Positions 42,900 to 52,800 of a stretch of 64,000 bases of DNA are shown one piece after another. The notes under the pieces were generated by a model. It had not been told where the DNA came from and did not search any database. It saw only the letters and a program-made list of their open reading frames with translations. Position 1 is the stretch's first letter. Every line of letters begins with the position of its first letter. This DNA comes from Oscillibacter sp. ER4 (GTDB lineage: Bacteria; Bacillota; Clostridia; Oscillospirales; Oscillospiraceae). The stretch covers positions 16,200 through 80,199 of the forward strand of contig NZ_JPJG01000034.1 of NCBI RefSeq assembly GCF_000765235.1, written 5' to 3'. A program made the translations under genes and the position numbers.

Positions 42900-43433
42900 C
42901 TAATTTACTTCCATGATCTTAATGCTCTCCGCGCTCAGTCCCGTTTCCTGCTTGACAATGTCCGTGATGCGGGCGATGTCCTCGGTCTGGAGCCCCTCTT
43001 CTCCCGTCGAAACGACCACGCTCACGCCGTCTTCGGACATGAAGACGACGCAGTCCTCATAGCCCTTGGCCGTGACCATGTTTTCGATCTGCGCCTCGCT
43101 GAGCGTATAGGAAGCGAGCGTTTCGATGCTTTTTGCTGCCTCGCTCGCGGTCTCGGCGTCCACGTCCTGGTTTTCGCTCGCCTCTTTCAAAAGCGACAGC
43201 GCGCTGTCGCGCGCCTGCTGGCGCGTCAGGCGGGCCGAGGCAAAGTAGTCCTTCCCCTCCGCGTTTGCTGAGACCTCGGCGGCGTCGCCGTCTGTGCTCA
43301 CAAGCTCGGACTGACCTAAGACCTTTGTGGGCTTGTCGACCTTTTCGGCGTACTTTCCGTTCAGAAAGATCGCCGCACAGACAAAGACCAGAATTGTGCC
43401 GACCACTGCGTTCCGCTTCCATAATTGCTTCAT
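42900..43433 (-). CDS. spoIIIAH: stage III sporulation protein AH
   Basis: The mother-cell side of the SpoIIQ-SpoIIIAH channel that joins mother cell and forespore, 177 residues. One N-terminal membrane helix (about 8-25) is followed by an extracellular YscJ/FliF-like ring domain (about 70-177). The ATG at 43433 follows GGGAGG. It is the last gene of the spoIIIA operon. Confidence 0.93.
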   Translation of the reverse strand: MKQLWKRNAVVGTILVFVCAAIFLNGKYAEKVDKPTKVLGQSELVSTDGDAAEVSANAEGKDYFASARLTRQQARDSALSLLKEASENQDVDAETASEAAKSIETLASYTLSEAQIENMVTAKGYEDCVVFMSEDGVSVVVSTGEEGLQTEDIARITDIVKQETGLSAESIKIMEVN

Positions 43434-43477
43434 AGCTGTTTCCTCCCTGCGTTTTGCATAATAAAAATATTGTAGTC

Positions 43478-44017
43478 TCATGGCGTTCCCTTAACAACGG
43501 AGATGCGCTCAGACGAAAGCCCCGTCAGCGCGCTGACGGCCTGCGTCACTTTGAGCTGGACGTCCGCTTTGCCGCCGCCCTCGCACACGACGAGCGCGCC
43601 GACAAAGCGCGGATAGCGGCTGTGGGTCACGACGACCTCGGCGCTTGTGCCGCCGCCGAGCACAACGGTCTCCGTCTTTCGCGTCTGCTCGTCGACCTCA
43701 TCCCCTCGGGCTTTGAGCGACGCGGTCTCATCCTGCGCCAGCTCGTAAGCGCCGCCGCCCTCGACCGTCAGCATAAGCGAGAGCTTCCCGACGCCGTCGA
43801 GCGAGGAAAGAATATCCTCCATCTCGTTTTGCAGCGCCTCGCGGTCGAAATTTTCCGCGGCGGACGGTGTCGCGGAGCCTGAGTCTGCCGCTTTCTCGTT
43901 CTGCGGCAGCAGCAACAGCAGCACGCCGAGCAGCGCCGTCAGGAGAACGTATTTGTACTTCTTGATGCCTTGCAGCGCCTTCTGCACGGGCGATGCGTTC
44001 ATTTCGGTTCGATCCAT
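43478..44017 (-). CDS. spoIIIAG: stage III sporulation protein AG
   Basis: A 179-residue ring-forming subunit of the SpoIIIA channel. A membrane helix at about 22-40 is followed by a low-complexity linker and a ring-building domain with 'VEGGGAYELAQDE' and 'GAVVVCEG'-like strands. Overlaps spoIIIAF by 19 bases. Confidence 0.9.
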   Translation of the reverse strand: MDRTEMNASPVQKALQGIKKYKYVLLTALLGVLLLLLPQNEKAADSGSATPSAAENFDREALQNEMEDILSSLDGVGKLSLMLTVEGGGAYELAQDETASLKARGDEVDEQTRKTETVVLGGGTSAEVVVTHSRYPRFVGALVVCEGGGKADVQLKVTQAVSALTGLSSERISVVKGTP

Positions 44018-44469
44018 AGCTGTTTCTCCTCTGCAATGCCAAGCTCCTGTACGATGTACGCGCCGAGCGCCGCGCTGTTTTCTCCGTACAGTGTGACGCT
44101 GTCCGGAAACGGTACGCCGTCGCGTAAAGCGGTCTGCACTTCGGCGCGCAAGCTCAGACCTAAGGAGCTGGCTTTGTCCTCAATATATGCCTGCGTCTGC
44201 GCGGCTATGCTATCGCTGAGCGCGCTGTCCTGCTCGGCGTTCAGCGTTTCCTTCAGCGCTTCGACCGCCTCGCGGTAATGACCGCCGTCGAGCTCCGGCA
44301 GGTCGAACGTGAGTGAGAGCAGCGGGCGCAGCATCGCAAGCATCAGCACCATCCCGCCGACAAAACGCACGATCTTTTTCATCGCGCCGCCGTCCGTGAG
44401 CTGCTGGGCAATGCTCACGAGTACCGCGCAGGCTGTCACGCTTAAAAGCCACGAGCGAAGAAACGTCAT
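43999..44469 (-). CDS. spoIIIAF: stage III sporulation protein AF
   Basis: A 156-residue membrane protein with two N-terminal helices (about 5-25 and 32-50) and a small C-terminal domain related to the ring-building motif. The ATG at 44469 overlaps the spoIIIAE stop. The upstream 69 codons of open frame are a shadow inside spoIIIAE. Confidence 0.88.
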   Translation of the reverse strand: MTFLRSWLLSVTACAVLVSIAQQLTDGGAMKKIVRFVGGMVLMLAMLRPLLSLTFDLPELDGGHYREAVEALKETLNAEQDSALSDSIAAQTQAYIEDKASSLGLSLRAEVQTALRDGVPFPDSVTLYGENSAALGAYIVQELGIAEEKQLWIEPK

Positions 44470-45533
44470 ACCGTCACCACCATCATCATTGCGATCAAAA
44501 GCGACACGAGCAGCAAGAACGCCCCGCCTGCCGTCATCGCCAGCATCAGTGAAAACGCGGAGGAGAGCTGCTCTAAAAACTTGCTGAGTGATTGTGACCC
44601 CACCATGCCGCTGAAAAACGCCGCGAGCTGATAAAAAAGATACTGCACCGCCATGCGCAGCAGCGGCACAAGGCACAGCGCCAGCACCGAAAATACGCCC
44701 AGCACACCGAGCGTCCCGCGCAGCGTGAGCGCCGCGGCGGCGATGGCCTCCGTCGCGTCGGACAAGATTCCACCGACGACGGGTACCGCGCCGGAGATGA
44801 CGGTTTTTCCCACCTTGACCGCGAGCCGGTCAGCAGAACCGGCCAGCAGGTTCGAGATCGACAAAAACGCGGTAAATACGATCAGAATCGCGCTCAAGCC
44901 CCACGAGAGCAGCTTGCCGATGCCCTTGGAGAGCGGCGACAAACGGCTCTGCTCCAAAAGCGCGCCCGCGGCCGCCGTGCCGATCATGCAGTAAAGTACC
45001 GGCACGAGCACATCGCGCATCAGTGAAAGAAAGATGTCGCTCAGCATCAGCGCGCCGACCTGCCAGACGCTTGCCGAGCCCACACAACCCCCGCCCGCCA
45101 TCGCTGCGGCAATCGTCGGCAGCAGGAGCTTTGCCATCACCGAAAGCTCGTCCATCGTCTCGACGCCAAGGCCGATGAGCGCGCTTAAGTCCCCTGCCGA
45201 AAGCGCCGCCGCACCCAGCACGCCGAGATAGCCCGCGTACCGCGCGGGCGTCTCCCCCGCGCTCTCCGCCGTGCCCTCGATGAGGCCGCACAGGAGCGAG
45301 AGCAGCATCAGCGCCATCGCGCCGCGCAGCGAATTTGCCACCGCATCCTGCAATGCCGCGCGAAAGTGCGAAAAAAGGTACTGTCCGCCGCGCAAGAGCA
45401 GATCATCCCCCGCCTCGGCGCTGTCGATGAGCTCGCGCGGCACGGTGCCGTCGAGTTCTGACGGCAGTTCGAGCGCCGAGGCGCTCACGCAGAGCAGCAG
45501 CGCAGCAAAAAGAAAGCAGGGCAGCCTTTTCAT
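44466..45533 (-). CDS. spoIIIAE: stage III sporulation protein AE
   Basis: A 355-residue polytopic membrane protein of the SpoIIIA complex. It starts with a signal-like segment (residues 1-21) and has about eight hydrophobic helices. 'GGCVGSASVWQVGALMLSDIF' and 'PVVGGILSDATEAI' are conserved in the family. The start at 45533 follows GGAGGGATT. The open frame before it belongs to spoIIIAD in another frame. Confidence 0.92.
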   Translation of the reverse strand: MKRLPCFLFAALLLCVSASALELPSELDGTVPRELIDSAEAGDDLLLRGGQYLFSHFRAALQDAVANSLRGAMALMLLSLLCGLIEGTAESAGETPARYAGYLGVLGAAALSAGDLSALIGLGVETMDELSVMAKLLLPTIAAAMAGGGCVGSASVWQVGALMLSDIFLSLMRDVLVPVLYCMIGTAAAGALLEQSRLSPLSKGIGKLLSWGLSAILIVFTAFLSISNLLAGSADRLAVKVGKTVISGAVPVVGGILSDATEAIAAAALTLRGTLGVLGVFSVLALCLVPLLRMAVQYLFYQLAAFFSGMVGSQSLSKFLEQLSSAFSLMLAMTAGGAFLLLVSLLIAMMMVVTV

Positions 45534-45916
45534 AGAAATCCCTCCACCATCTCGAGCAGGGCTTCCATCAGCGGCAGCGCGCAGACAAGCGCGCACAGCG
45601 TCCCCGCCGCGGCGAGCAGGCTCGACAGCGCGCTCTGCCCCGCATCCGCGCACAGCGCACAGGAAAAGCGCGCTACCAGCGCGATGGCCGTGACCTTGAC
45701 GACCGGTACGAACAGCGTGAGCGGCAGATCCGTGAGCGATAGCGCCCGCTCGCAGAAGTCGAATAGCTCGGAGAGCGCGGGCAGCAGCAGCGCGCAGCCG
45801 ACAAGTACCGCCGCGAGCAGCAAGAGAAGTGAGAGCGCTTCGTCGCTTTTTTTGAGCAGCGCCGTGACGGCGCTCACGCACAGGCTCAGCGCCGCAAGCT
45901 TGATGAGCAGCTCCAT
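45530..45916 (-). CDS. spoIIIAD: stage III sporulation protein AD
   Basis: A 128-residue membrane protein with four hydrophobic helices. 'LFVPVVKVTAIALVARFSCALCADAGQSAL' resembles the conserved core of SpoIIIAD. Start ATG 45916 follows spoIIIAC by one base. Confidence 0.92.
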   Translation of the reverse strand: MELLIKLAALSLCVSAVTALLKKSDEALSLLLLLAAVLVGCALLLPALSELFDFCERALSLTDLPLTLFVPVVKVTAIALVARFSCALCADAGQSALSSLLAAAGTLCALVCALPLMEALLEMVEGFL

Positions 45917-45917
45917 C

Positions 45918-46112
45918 CTAAAACCCAAACAGGCTCTTGATGAGATCAAAGAGCGAGCTGATCTCCCGCACGAGCAGCATCATCGTCGTGATGAGACCGG
46001 CCAGGCTTACGAGCATTGCCTGATCCGGACGGTCCGAGCGCACGAGCAGCTGATTGAGCACGGCGACGACGATGCCCACCGCTGCAATCTTGAACACGAG
46101 GTCAATATCCAT
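45918..46112 (-). CDS. spoIIIAC: stage III sporulation protein AC
   Basis: A 64-residue two-helix membrane protein. 'MDIDLVFKIAAVGIVVAVLNQLLVRSDRPDQAML' is highly typical of SpoIIIAC. It lies between AB and AD. Confidence 0.94.
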   Translation of the reverse strand: MDIDLVFKIAAVGIVVAVLNQLLVRSDRPDQAMLVSLAGLITTMMLLVREISSLFDLIKSLFGF

Positions 46113-46154
46113 AGACGTCTTCCTTATGTAAAGCGTATATCCTTTTCAATAACG

Positions 46155-46646
46155 TTATAGCAGCAGAATACAGAGCATTGCCCCGCCTCCGAGGCACAGT
46201 GCCGCCGTGATGCGGCCCGTTTCGCGCTCCCTTTGCCGCAGCTCCTCTTCAAGGCGCGAGAGCTCGCTTGCCGCGAGCGTCAGCGCGGAGCAGACGCTTT
46301 CCTCATCCCCGCCGAGCGCGTGTCCCAGCGCCGATACAGTCTCCCGCTCCCGCGCGGCGATGGGCAGAGTCTTTGCGGCGTGCTCCCATGCAGAGGCAAG
46401 CGGTTCGCCGCGCGCAAGATTGGCGGTCACACCTTCAAAGAAGCCCGCGGCTTCCGGTTCGCAGCTCAAGTGCCGCAGCAGCGCGGGCAGCGGCGTCAGC
46501 GTCAATCGGACGGCGCTCTCGAGAGCGAGGAACGCGCCCGAAAGCGCGCGGAGCGTCCTTTGCCGCAGTAAAGTACGTAAATGGAAACTCCTTTGCAGCC
46601 ACAGCGCCGCACCGAGGATCAGCGCGCTGCCCGTCAGTTGGAGCAT
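46155..46646 (-). CDS. spoIIIAB: stage III sporulation protein AB
   Basis: A 163-residue protein with similarity of layout to type II secretion F proteins: an N-terminal helix, a cytoplasmic helical part with 'ALGHALGGDEESVCSALTLAASELSRLEEELRQ' and a C-terminal membrane helix. Overlaps spoIIIAA by 13 bases. Confidence 0.92.
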   Translation of the reverse strand: MLQLTGSALILGAALWLQRSFHLRTLLRQRTLRALSGAFLALESAVRLTLTPLPALLRHLSCEPEAAGFFEGVTANLARGEPLASAWEHAAKTLPIAARERETVSALGHALGGDEESVCSALTLAASELSRLEEELRQRERETGRITAALCLGGGAMLCILLL

Positions 46647-47581
46647 GGCAGGTCACCCACTTCGTAAGAACGTGCACCGCCGTTCGAGCGGATGACGATG
46701 CAGCGGCGAAACACCCTCGCGCGCAGAAGCGCCCGCCAGAGCGGCTTCTGGTGCAGCTCGTCAACGCTCGCGGCGTGGATGCTCGCGAGCAGCCCGACGC
46801 CGCAGTTCGCGGCCAGGCACATTGCGCGGATATCCTCCTCCGCCGTGATCTCATCGACCGCGATGACCTGCGGGTTCATGCCGCGCAGCACCATCGGGAT
46901 GCCGACGGCCTTTGGGCAGAGCGAGAGCACGTCCGTGTGGTTGCCGAGCTCCATCTGCGCTCGCCCCTTGCAGCACACGGCGAGCTCGCAGCGCTCGTCG
47001 ATGACCGCCACGCGCAGCGCGCGGTGTTCGGCATCCCCGAGCGACAGCACGCGGATGAGGTCACGCAGCAGCGTCGTTTTCCCGCCGCCGGGCGGCGAGA
47101 GAATGAGCGTGCTCAAAAACCGCCCGTCAGCGCTGAAGAGCTGCGGCGCAATGTCGCTCCCGAGCCCGATGTGCTCGCACACGATGCGCAGCGCGAGCGA
47201 CGAAATGTCCTTCAGATTGCTCACCTCGCCGTCGCGCACGACGGCGCTGCCGCACACGCCGAGGCGGAACCCGCCCCGCAGCGGCAAAAAGCCCTGCCGC
47301 AGTGTTTCGATGCAGGCATAGCGCGAATACTCCGTCACCGCGCCGAGCATCTGTTCGAGGTCTTCCGCCGTCACGAGCGACGCACGCCCGTCCGGCGCGG
47401 CGTTCAGCTCGCCCTCCAGTGTCAGCACCGTCAGCGGATGCATCACGCGAAGGCGCAGCTCCTCGACGCGCTCTTTCTGCTTGTCCGGCAGCGACAGGGC
47501 GAGACTTTTGAGCCGGTGCGGTAAAAACTCGCACGATTGTTCGTAGCGATAGATCCGTTCCAGACGTTCCACCGTTCCCAC
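46634..47581 (-). CDS. spoIIIAA: stage III sporulation protein AA (ATPase)
   Basis: The motor ATPase of the SpoIIIA channel, 315 residues, related to secretion ATPases. Walker A is in 'SPPGGGKTTLLRD' and Walker B in 'VIAVDEITAEED'. The start is a GTG at 47581 after AAAGAAGGG. A second in-frame GTG three codons in is possible. It is the first gene of the eight-gene operon, which is expressed in the mother cell under sigma-E in Bacillus. Confidence 0.95.
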   Translation of the reverse strand: MGTVERLERIYRYEQSCEFLPHRLKSLALSLPDKQKERVEELRLRVMHPLTVLTLEGELNAAPDGRASLVTAEDLEQMLGAVTEYSRYACIETLRQGFLPLRGGFRLGVCGSAVVRDGEVSNLKDISSLALRIVCEHIGLGSDIAPQLFSADGRFLSTLILSPPGGGKTTLLRDLIRVLSLGDAEHRALRVAVIDERCELAVCCKGRAQMELGNHTDVLSLCPKAVGIPMVLRGMNPQVIAVDEITAEEDIRAMCLAANCGVGLLASIHAASVDELHQKPLWRALLRARVFRRCIVIRSNGGARSYEVGDLPCSN

Positions 47582-47603
47582 TTCCCTTCTTTGGTGTTAG
47601 TCC

Positions 47604-47632
47604 AATCTATGAGGCGGTGGACACGCTTATGC
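47604..47632 (-). promoter_or_regulatory. possible sigma-E promoter of spoIIIAA-AH
   Basis: Minus strand GCATAAG (47632-47626) and CATAGATT (47611-47604) are 14 bases apart and resemble the sigma-E consensus (about GCATATT and CATACAnT). The position, 23 bases upstream of the GTG, fits. The match is partial. Confidence 0.45.
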
Positions 47633-47656
47633 CGGTTTGTCCCGTTTCGGGCAAAA

Positions 47657-47684
47657 GAAAAAACGGGGAATTTCCCCGTTTTTT
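47657..47684 (-). terminator. bidirectional terminator between the Cys-rich gene and spoIIIAA
   Basis: Stem AAAAAACGGGG with its complement around a short loop and T runs on both strands. On the minus strand it ends the Cys-rich gene 13 bases after its stop. Confidence 0.85.
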
Positions 47685-47696
47685 CGCATTTGATTT

Positions 47697-48542
47697 TTAC
47701 TGGTTGCCACAGGGGCACGCGCAGCCGCAGCCGCCGGGCACCGCCGCGGGCGGGAAGAAATCGTCCATCGGGAACTCCACCGCATCGAAGACCTTGCACG
47801 GGTCCTCGCAGCTGCAGTCGCCGCCGGCAAGCGTGCACTCGTTGGACGGAATGCAGTAGTCGTACACGGGGATGAGAAGCTGCGTGTCGCGCTCTAAGCG
47901 CACAGTCGAAAACTGGCCGAGCGAGATGCACACGCGGCGAATCGCGGACTCGTCGAAGATGATTGGCTCGTCGAATGCTGCCAGAATGCCCGCGGGCACG
48001 CCGCCGAGCGTACCGCGGTCACAGCCGCAGCGGCAGTTGCAGTTGTCGGCAAAGTGCGCGCACAGCAGCATCGGGTCGACGACCTCGACCACCGCGGTCG
48101 GGAGATTTGCCGTCAGGTTCAGCGGTGCATCAATGGCGTTTGCCTCGGGGATGGAAGAGTAGATCTTCGCACCGCTCTCGCTGCCAAAGAGCACCACACG
48201 CTTATCAAAGGTCGCAAGACCCTCGATCTCGGTGTAGCGCGTGCTGCCGTTGAGCGCCTGTAAGGTGATGCGGTAGAAAAAGTGCATGTCGACGGTGTAG
48301 TACCCGCGGTTGAAGTTCACGGGCTCGACGTCGACAAAGGTGTAGATCAGCTCGGCGCTGCCGCCGCGCAGCCCCTGCGCCGTGCTCAAAACGCTCTGCG
48401 CCGTGGCCGTGGGGTAAAAGCGCAAATCCTCAATGCAATCCTTGTCGCGGCAGGATGAATAGATCTTTTTCGTATGAATACAGACCGCCTCGCGCGCGCC
48501 GTTTGCGCCGCCGACGTGGCCTGCTGCTACTTTATCAGCCAT
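47697..48542 (-). CDS. Cys-rich protein of unknown function (sporulation-linked?)
   Basis: A 281-residue protein with no signal peptide. Near the N-terminus it has 'CIHTKKIYSSCRDKDCIEDLRFYP', a stretch I associate with conserved hypothetical proteins of Clostridia. Cysteine clusters appear at about 165-175 (CNCRCGCDRG), about 245-255 (CSCEDPC) and at the end (CGCACPCGNQ). That richness recalls spore-coat or metal-binding proteins. It starts after AGGAGG and lies directly upstream of spoIIIAA, separated by a terminator. A CATAGACT box about 65-75 bases upstream looks like a mother-cell sigma -10. The role is unproven. Confidence 0.85.
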   Translation of the reverse strand: MADKVAAGHVGGANGAREAVCIHTKKIYSSCRDKDCIEDLRFYPTATAQSVLSTAQGLRGGSAELIYTFVDVEPVNFNRGYYTVDMHFFYRITLQALNGSTRYTEIEGLATFDKRVVLFGSESGAKIYSSIPEANAIDAPLNLTANLPTAVVEVVDPMLLCAHFADNCNCRCGCDRGTLGGVPAGILAAFDEPIIFDESAIRRVCISLGQFSTVRLERDTQLLIPVYDYCIPSNECTLAGGDCSCEDPCKVFDAVEFPMDDFFPPAAVPGGCGCACPCGNQ

Positions 48543-48792
48543 AAAGCAAGAATACCTCCTATTTTAAGTACTGGAAAGTCGGGCGCGACCGCGCCTTTCT
48601 TTCACCCCAGTCTATGCCGCGCGCGAAAATGGGTGTGCCGCGTTCTTGGCGTTTTTGAAAAAGACCTATACAAGCGAAAAAAGGTGTGCTATACTAAATA
48701 TAGTTTTTGACCGACTGATACCGACAACTTTTTGTGGTATTGGCAGTCATTTTGTGTTATGATCGCTGTAAATTCACCCGAGGAGGTGCGCT

Positions 48793-49335
48793 ATGGGGCG
48801 CGTCGGTTTTATCCAGGACAAACTGGAGATCAAATTTCTCATTCTGTATGTTGCTGCCCGGCTCATCGAGCCGGTCCCGTTCGAGGCCATGCAGGAGCTG
48901 ACGATGTGCGACGACGGCATCGACTTTTTTGACTTTTCCGAATGCCTGAGCAATTTGGTCGAGTCGCAGCATTTGACGCTTTCGGACGACGGGCTCTACG
49001 CCATCACGGAAAAGGGCCTGCACAACGGCGCAATCTGCGAGTCGAGCCTTCCCTACTCTGTGCGCCTGCGCGTCGACAAGAACATCACGATCTTCAACCA
49101 GAAGCTCAAGCGCCGCGCACAGATCCAGTCCGACATCGCGCCGCGCCGCAACGGGACCTACACGGTCACGCTCGCGTTCAACGACGACGAGAGCCAGCCC
49201 ATCTTGAAGATGGAACTCATGGTTCCCAAGGAGGTCATGGCCAAGGATCTCGCCGAGCGCTTCCAGAAAAATCCCGAGCAGCTCTACACCGGTGTTTTGA
49301 ACACGCTCTTCTCCGAACCCGACGAGGGAAAATAA
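48793..49335 (+). CDS. DUF4364 family protein
   Basis: A 180-residue protein of the DUF4364 family, found mostly in Clostridia. The N-terminal half looks like a winged helix ('DKLEIKFLILYVAARL', 'LSNLVESQHLTLSDDGLYAITEKG'), so DNA binding is plausible. The C-terminal half is beta-rich. A strong GAGGAGGTG site precedes the ATG. It is monocistronic, on the plus strand between two minus-strand genes. The 250-base gap before it (48543-48792) holds AT-rich promoter-like sequence for both directions but no clear consensus pair. Confidence 0.85.
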   Translation: MGRVGFIQDKLEIKFLILYVAARLIEPVPFEAMQELTMCDDGIDFFDFSECLSNLVESQHLTLSDDGLYAITEKGLHNGAICESSLPYSVRLRVDKNITIFNQKLKRRAQIQSDIAPRRNGTYTVTLAFNDDESQPILKMELMVPKEVMAKDLAERFQKNPEQLYTGVLNTLFSEPDEGK

Positions 49336-49346
49336 CGTACATAATG

Positions 49347-49378
49347 AAAAGAGACAGCCGTTCGGCTGTCTCTTTTTT
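49347..49378 (+). terminator. intrinsic terminator after DUF4364
   Basis: Stem AAAAGAGACAGCC with GGCTGTCTCTTTT around TTC, ending in TTTTTT. The symmetrical A/T flanks make it usable for the convergent XRE gene. Confidence 0.9.
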
Positions 49379-49381
49379 GCT

Positions 49382-49738
49382 TCAATCTTCGCTTTTCTCA
49401 TCCTGCGTCTCATGCAGCAGTTCTTCGACCGGTATGCCGTAGAGCTTTGCGAGCGCGCAGAGATTCGACGTGCTGGGGTCGGACGTGCCGTTCTCCCATT
49501 TGCTGACCGCCTGACGGCTGACGCCGAGCGTCTCGGCAACGAATTCCTGCGTCATCTGTTTTTCCGTCCGGTGCGCCTTGAGCGCTTCGCCGAGCGAGCG
49601 GCAGACAGCCTTCTTCTCCTCGCGCACGTCTTTTGACTTGATGTACTTTCGCAGTGCCTTGACGAGCAGCACGAAAAGATAGATGATCGCGCCGTAGACA
49701 ATGAGCATGATCGGCAGGATGATAAGGGTGAGATTCAT
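49382..49738 (-). CDS. membrane-anchored XRE-family transcriptional regulator
   Basis: A 118-residue protein with one N-terminal membrane helix (about 3-28), a basic region, then a Cro/CI helix-turn-helix (about 50-108) with 'MTQEFVAETLGVSRQAVSKWENGTSDPSTSNL'. That helix-turn-helix usually sits at the N-terminus, so the order here is unusual. It follows AGGAG and lies after dnaE, probably as a separate unit. Targets unknown. Confidence 0.88.
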   Translation of the reverse strand: MNLTLIILPIMLIVYGAIIYLFVLLVKALRKYIKSKDVREEKKAVCRSLGEALKAHRTEKQMTQEFVAETLGVSRQAVSKWENGTSDPSTSNLCALAKLYGIPVEELLHETQDEKSED

Positions 49739-49835
49739 GGTTGTTCTCCTTTTCGCTTGATACGCTCATCATAGCGAAAAGCAGCGGTTGCCTCCACCAA
49801 CTATCGCGCAACTTCGCGTTGCGATGGGCAGATTT

Positions 49836-52800
49836 TCACTTTACCACAACGTTTTCCTTGCCGAAGCGCTCTTCCAAGTCGCACACAAGCGAGGTGTGCA
49901 GGTCGCAGGTCGTGCCGATGAGCTTGCCGGTATCAAGCACGCGGATGCGGACGTTGTTCTCTTTTCCCTCGAACATATAGAGGATTTTGCGGAGGATCGC
50001 CATCTCCGGCCCGTTGGCCGACGGCAGACGCAGATAGAGCGTCTGCCCCGTCCGCTGCTGCTGCTGCTGCGCCTGCGCATGCGCAACCGTTCCCGTCGAA
50101 AAATTGGCGTTCAGCGGACGGGCAAAGTCACACATGAGCTGCGGTGCCTTTTCATCGCGCACGGACAGCGTGCCCGTGACATAAATGACCTGTCCCTCCT
50201 GTAAGTAGCTTCCGTACTGCTCGAGCGCGCGCGTGAAGCAGAGCATTTCGATGGCTCCCGTGCCGTCTTCGAGCGTCACGTAAGCCATGAGGGTATTTTT
50301 CTTCGTCATCTTCGTCTTGCTCGCGGTCACAACACCGGCGAGTGAAATTTTCTGCCCGTCGGAGAACGTCGTCGGCCCCGCCTCCTGTGAAAAGTCCTCC
50401 ATCACGCGGCCGATAGCGGCCGCACCGGACGAGCGGACGAGCGAGCGGTAGGCGTCCATCGGATGGCCGGTGAGGTAAAGCCCTGTCGTGGCCTTTTCCA
50501 TCGCCATGAGCTCCTGCGGCGTGAACTCGGGAATGTCGGGCAGGACGAGCGCGGCCTGCTGCGCGGTCTCCGCGCCCATGCCGAAAAAGTCGATCTGCCC
50601 CTCCACGTTCGTGCGGTTGCCCTCGGCGATGCCGTCCATCACCTTTTCGTAGACAGCGATGAGCTGCGAGCGCTTCGCGCCCGTCGAATCGAACGCGCCT
50701 GCGCGGATCAGGTTCTCGACCGCACGCTTATTGATCTCCATGCCGTCCATGCGGCGGCAGAAATCCTGAAAGTCGACGAACGGGCCATTGAGCTCGCGCT
50801 CCTGCATCATGCGCAGGATCAGCCCGCGGCCAATATTCTTGATGGCGACGAGACCGAAGCGAATGCCCTCGGGCTCGACCGTGAAGCGGTCGGCGGAATG
50901 GTTGACGTCCGGCGGCAGGAGCTTGATGCCGCACTCGCGGCACTCGTTGAAGTATTCGCCCACCTTGTCGGATGAGTCGAGCACGCTCGAGAGCAGTGCC
51001 GCCATGTATTCTTTCGTATAGTGGCACTTGAAGTATGCCGTCTGATATGCGACGACCGCATAGGCCGCGGCGTGCGCCTTGTTGAACGCGTAGTTCGCGA
51101 AGGCGTAAATTTCCTCGTAAATTTCCTGCGCGGCCTTCTCGTCGATGCCGTTTGCCACGCAGCCGGAGATATTGCGCGCGGGATCGCCGTGCAGAAACGC
51201 CTCGCGCTCGCGCTCGATGTCCTTGACCTTCTTCTTGCTCATCGCGCGGCGCAGCATGTCTGCCTGGCCGAGCGAGTAGCCCGCGAGCTGCTGGAAGATC
51301 TGGATGACCTGCTCCTGATATACGATGCAGCCGTAGGTGATCGACAGGATCGGCTCAAGCTGCGGAATGAGGTATGTAACCTTTTTCGGGTCGTGTTTGC
51401 AGGCAATGAATTTCGGAATGGACTCCATCGGCCCCGGACGGTAGAGCGCAATCAAAGCCGTGATGTCTTCGATGTTCTGCGGCTTCAGGCTGACGCACAC
51501 GCCCGTCATGCCGCTCGATTCGAGCTGGAAGACGCCCGACGTCCGCCCCGCGGCCAGCATTTCGTAGGTCGCGGCGTCATTTTCAGGAATACCGGCAAGA
51601 GTAAAGTTTTTATCCTTTTCACGGATCGTCTTGACTGCGTCATCCAGAATCGTGAGGTTACGCAGGCCAAGGAAGTCCATTTTGAGCAAGCCGAGCTCTT
51701 CGAGCGTCGTCATCACGTACTGGCAGACGATCGTGTCGTCGTTGCGCGCGAGCGGGACATAGTCGACGACGGGGCGCTTCGTGATAACCACGCCGGCGGC
51801 GTGCGTCGAGGCGTGGCGCGGCATGCCTTCAAGGGCGCGTGCCGTGTCAATGAGCTTTTTCACCTGCTCGTCGCCCTCGTACTTTTCGCGCAGCTCGCGC
51901 GAGATGCGCAGCGCGTCGTCGAGCGTGACGTGCGGCCCTGCGGGGACGAGCTTGGCGATGACGTCGCAGTCGGCATAGCTCATATTGAGTGCGCGTCCTA
52001 CATCGCGAATGACGCCGCGCGCGGCCATCGTGCCGAAGGTCACAATCTGCGCCACGTGATCGTCGCCATATTTGCGGCGGACGTAGTCCACGACCTCGCC
52101 GCGGCGCGTATCGCCGAAGTCCATGTCGATATCAGGCATCGACACGCGCTCGGGGTTCAAGAAGCGCTCGAAGAACAGGCCGTATTTCATTGGCTCGATG
52201 TCTGTGATCGACAGGCAGTACGAAACGATACTGCCCGCCGCGCTGCCGCGGCCCGGACCGACGGGGATACCGACGCTCTTGGCGTAGCGCACAAAGTCGG
52301 AGACGATCAAAAAGTAGTCGACAAAGCCCATGCGCTCAATCATGTTCTGCTCATATTCGAGCTGCGCGCGCTGCTTGTCCGTCCCTTCGCCATAGCGCTG
52401 GGCGAAGCCGTCGGCGCAGAGCTTTTTGAAGTATGTGAGCGAGGTGTAGCCCTCCGGCACCTTGAATTCCGGCAGATGATACTTGCCGAACGTGAATTCC
52501 AGATTGCAGCGCTCGGCGATCTTGCCGGTGTTCTCGACCGCCTCGGGATAGTCGGGAAACAGCGCCGCCATCTCCTCGGTCGAACGAAGATAGAAGCGCT
52601 GCGGCTCATAGCGCATGCGGTTTTCGTCGTCCACGGTCTTGCCCGTCTGGATGCAGAGCAAAACATCGTGCGCGTAGGCATCTTCTTTTCGAAGATAGTG
52701 CGCGTCATTCGTCACGACGAGCGGGAGGCCCATTTCCTCGTGCAGACGAAGGATACCCTTGTTCACGATGGCCTGATCGCGGATGCCGTGGTCCTGCAAT

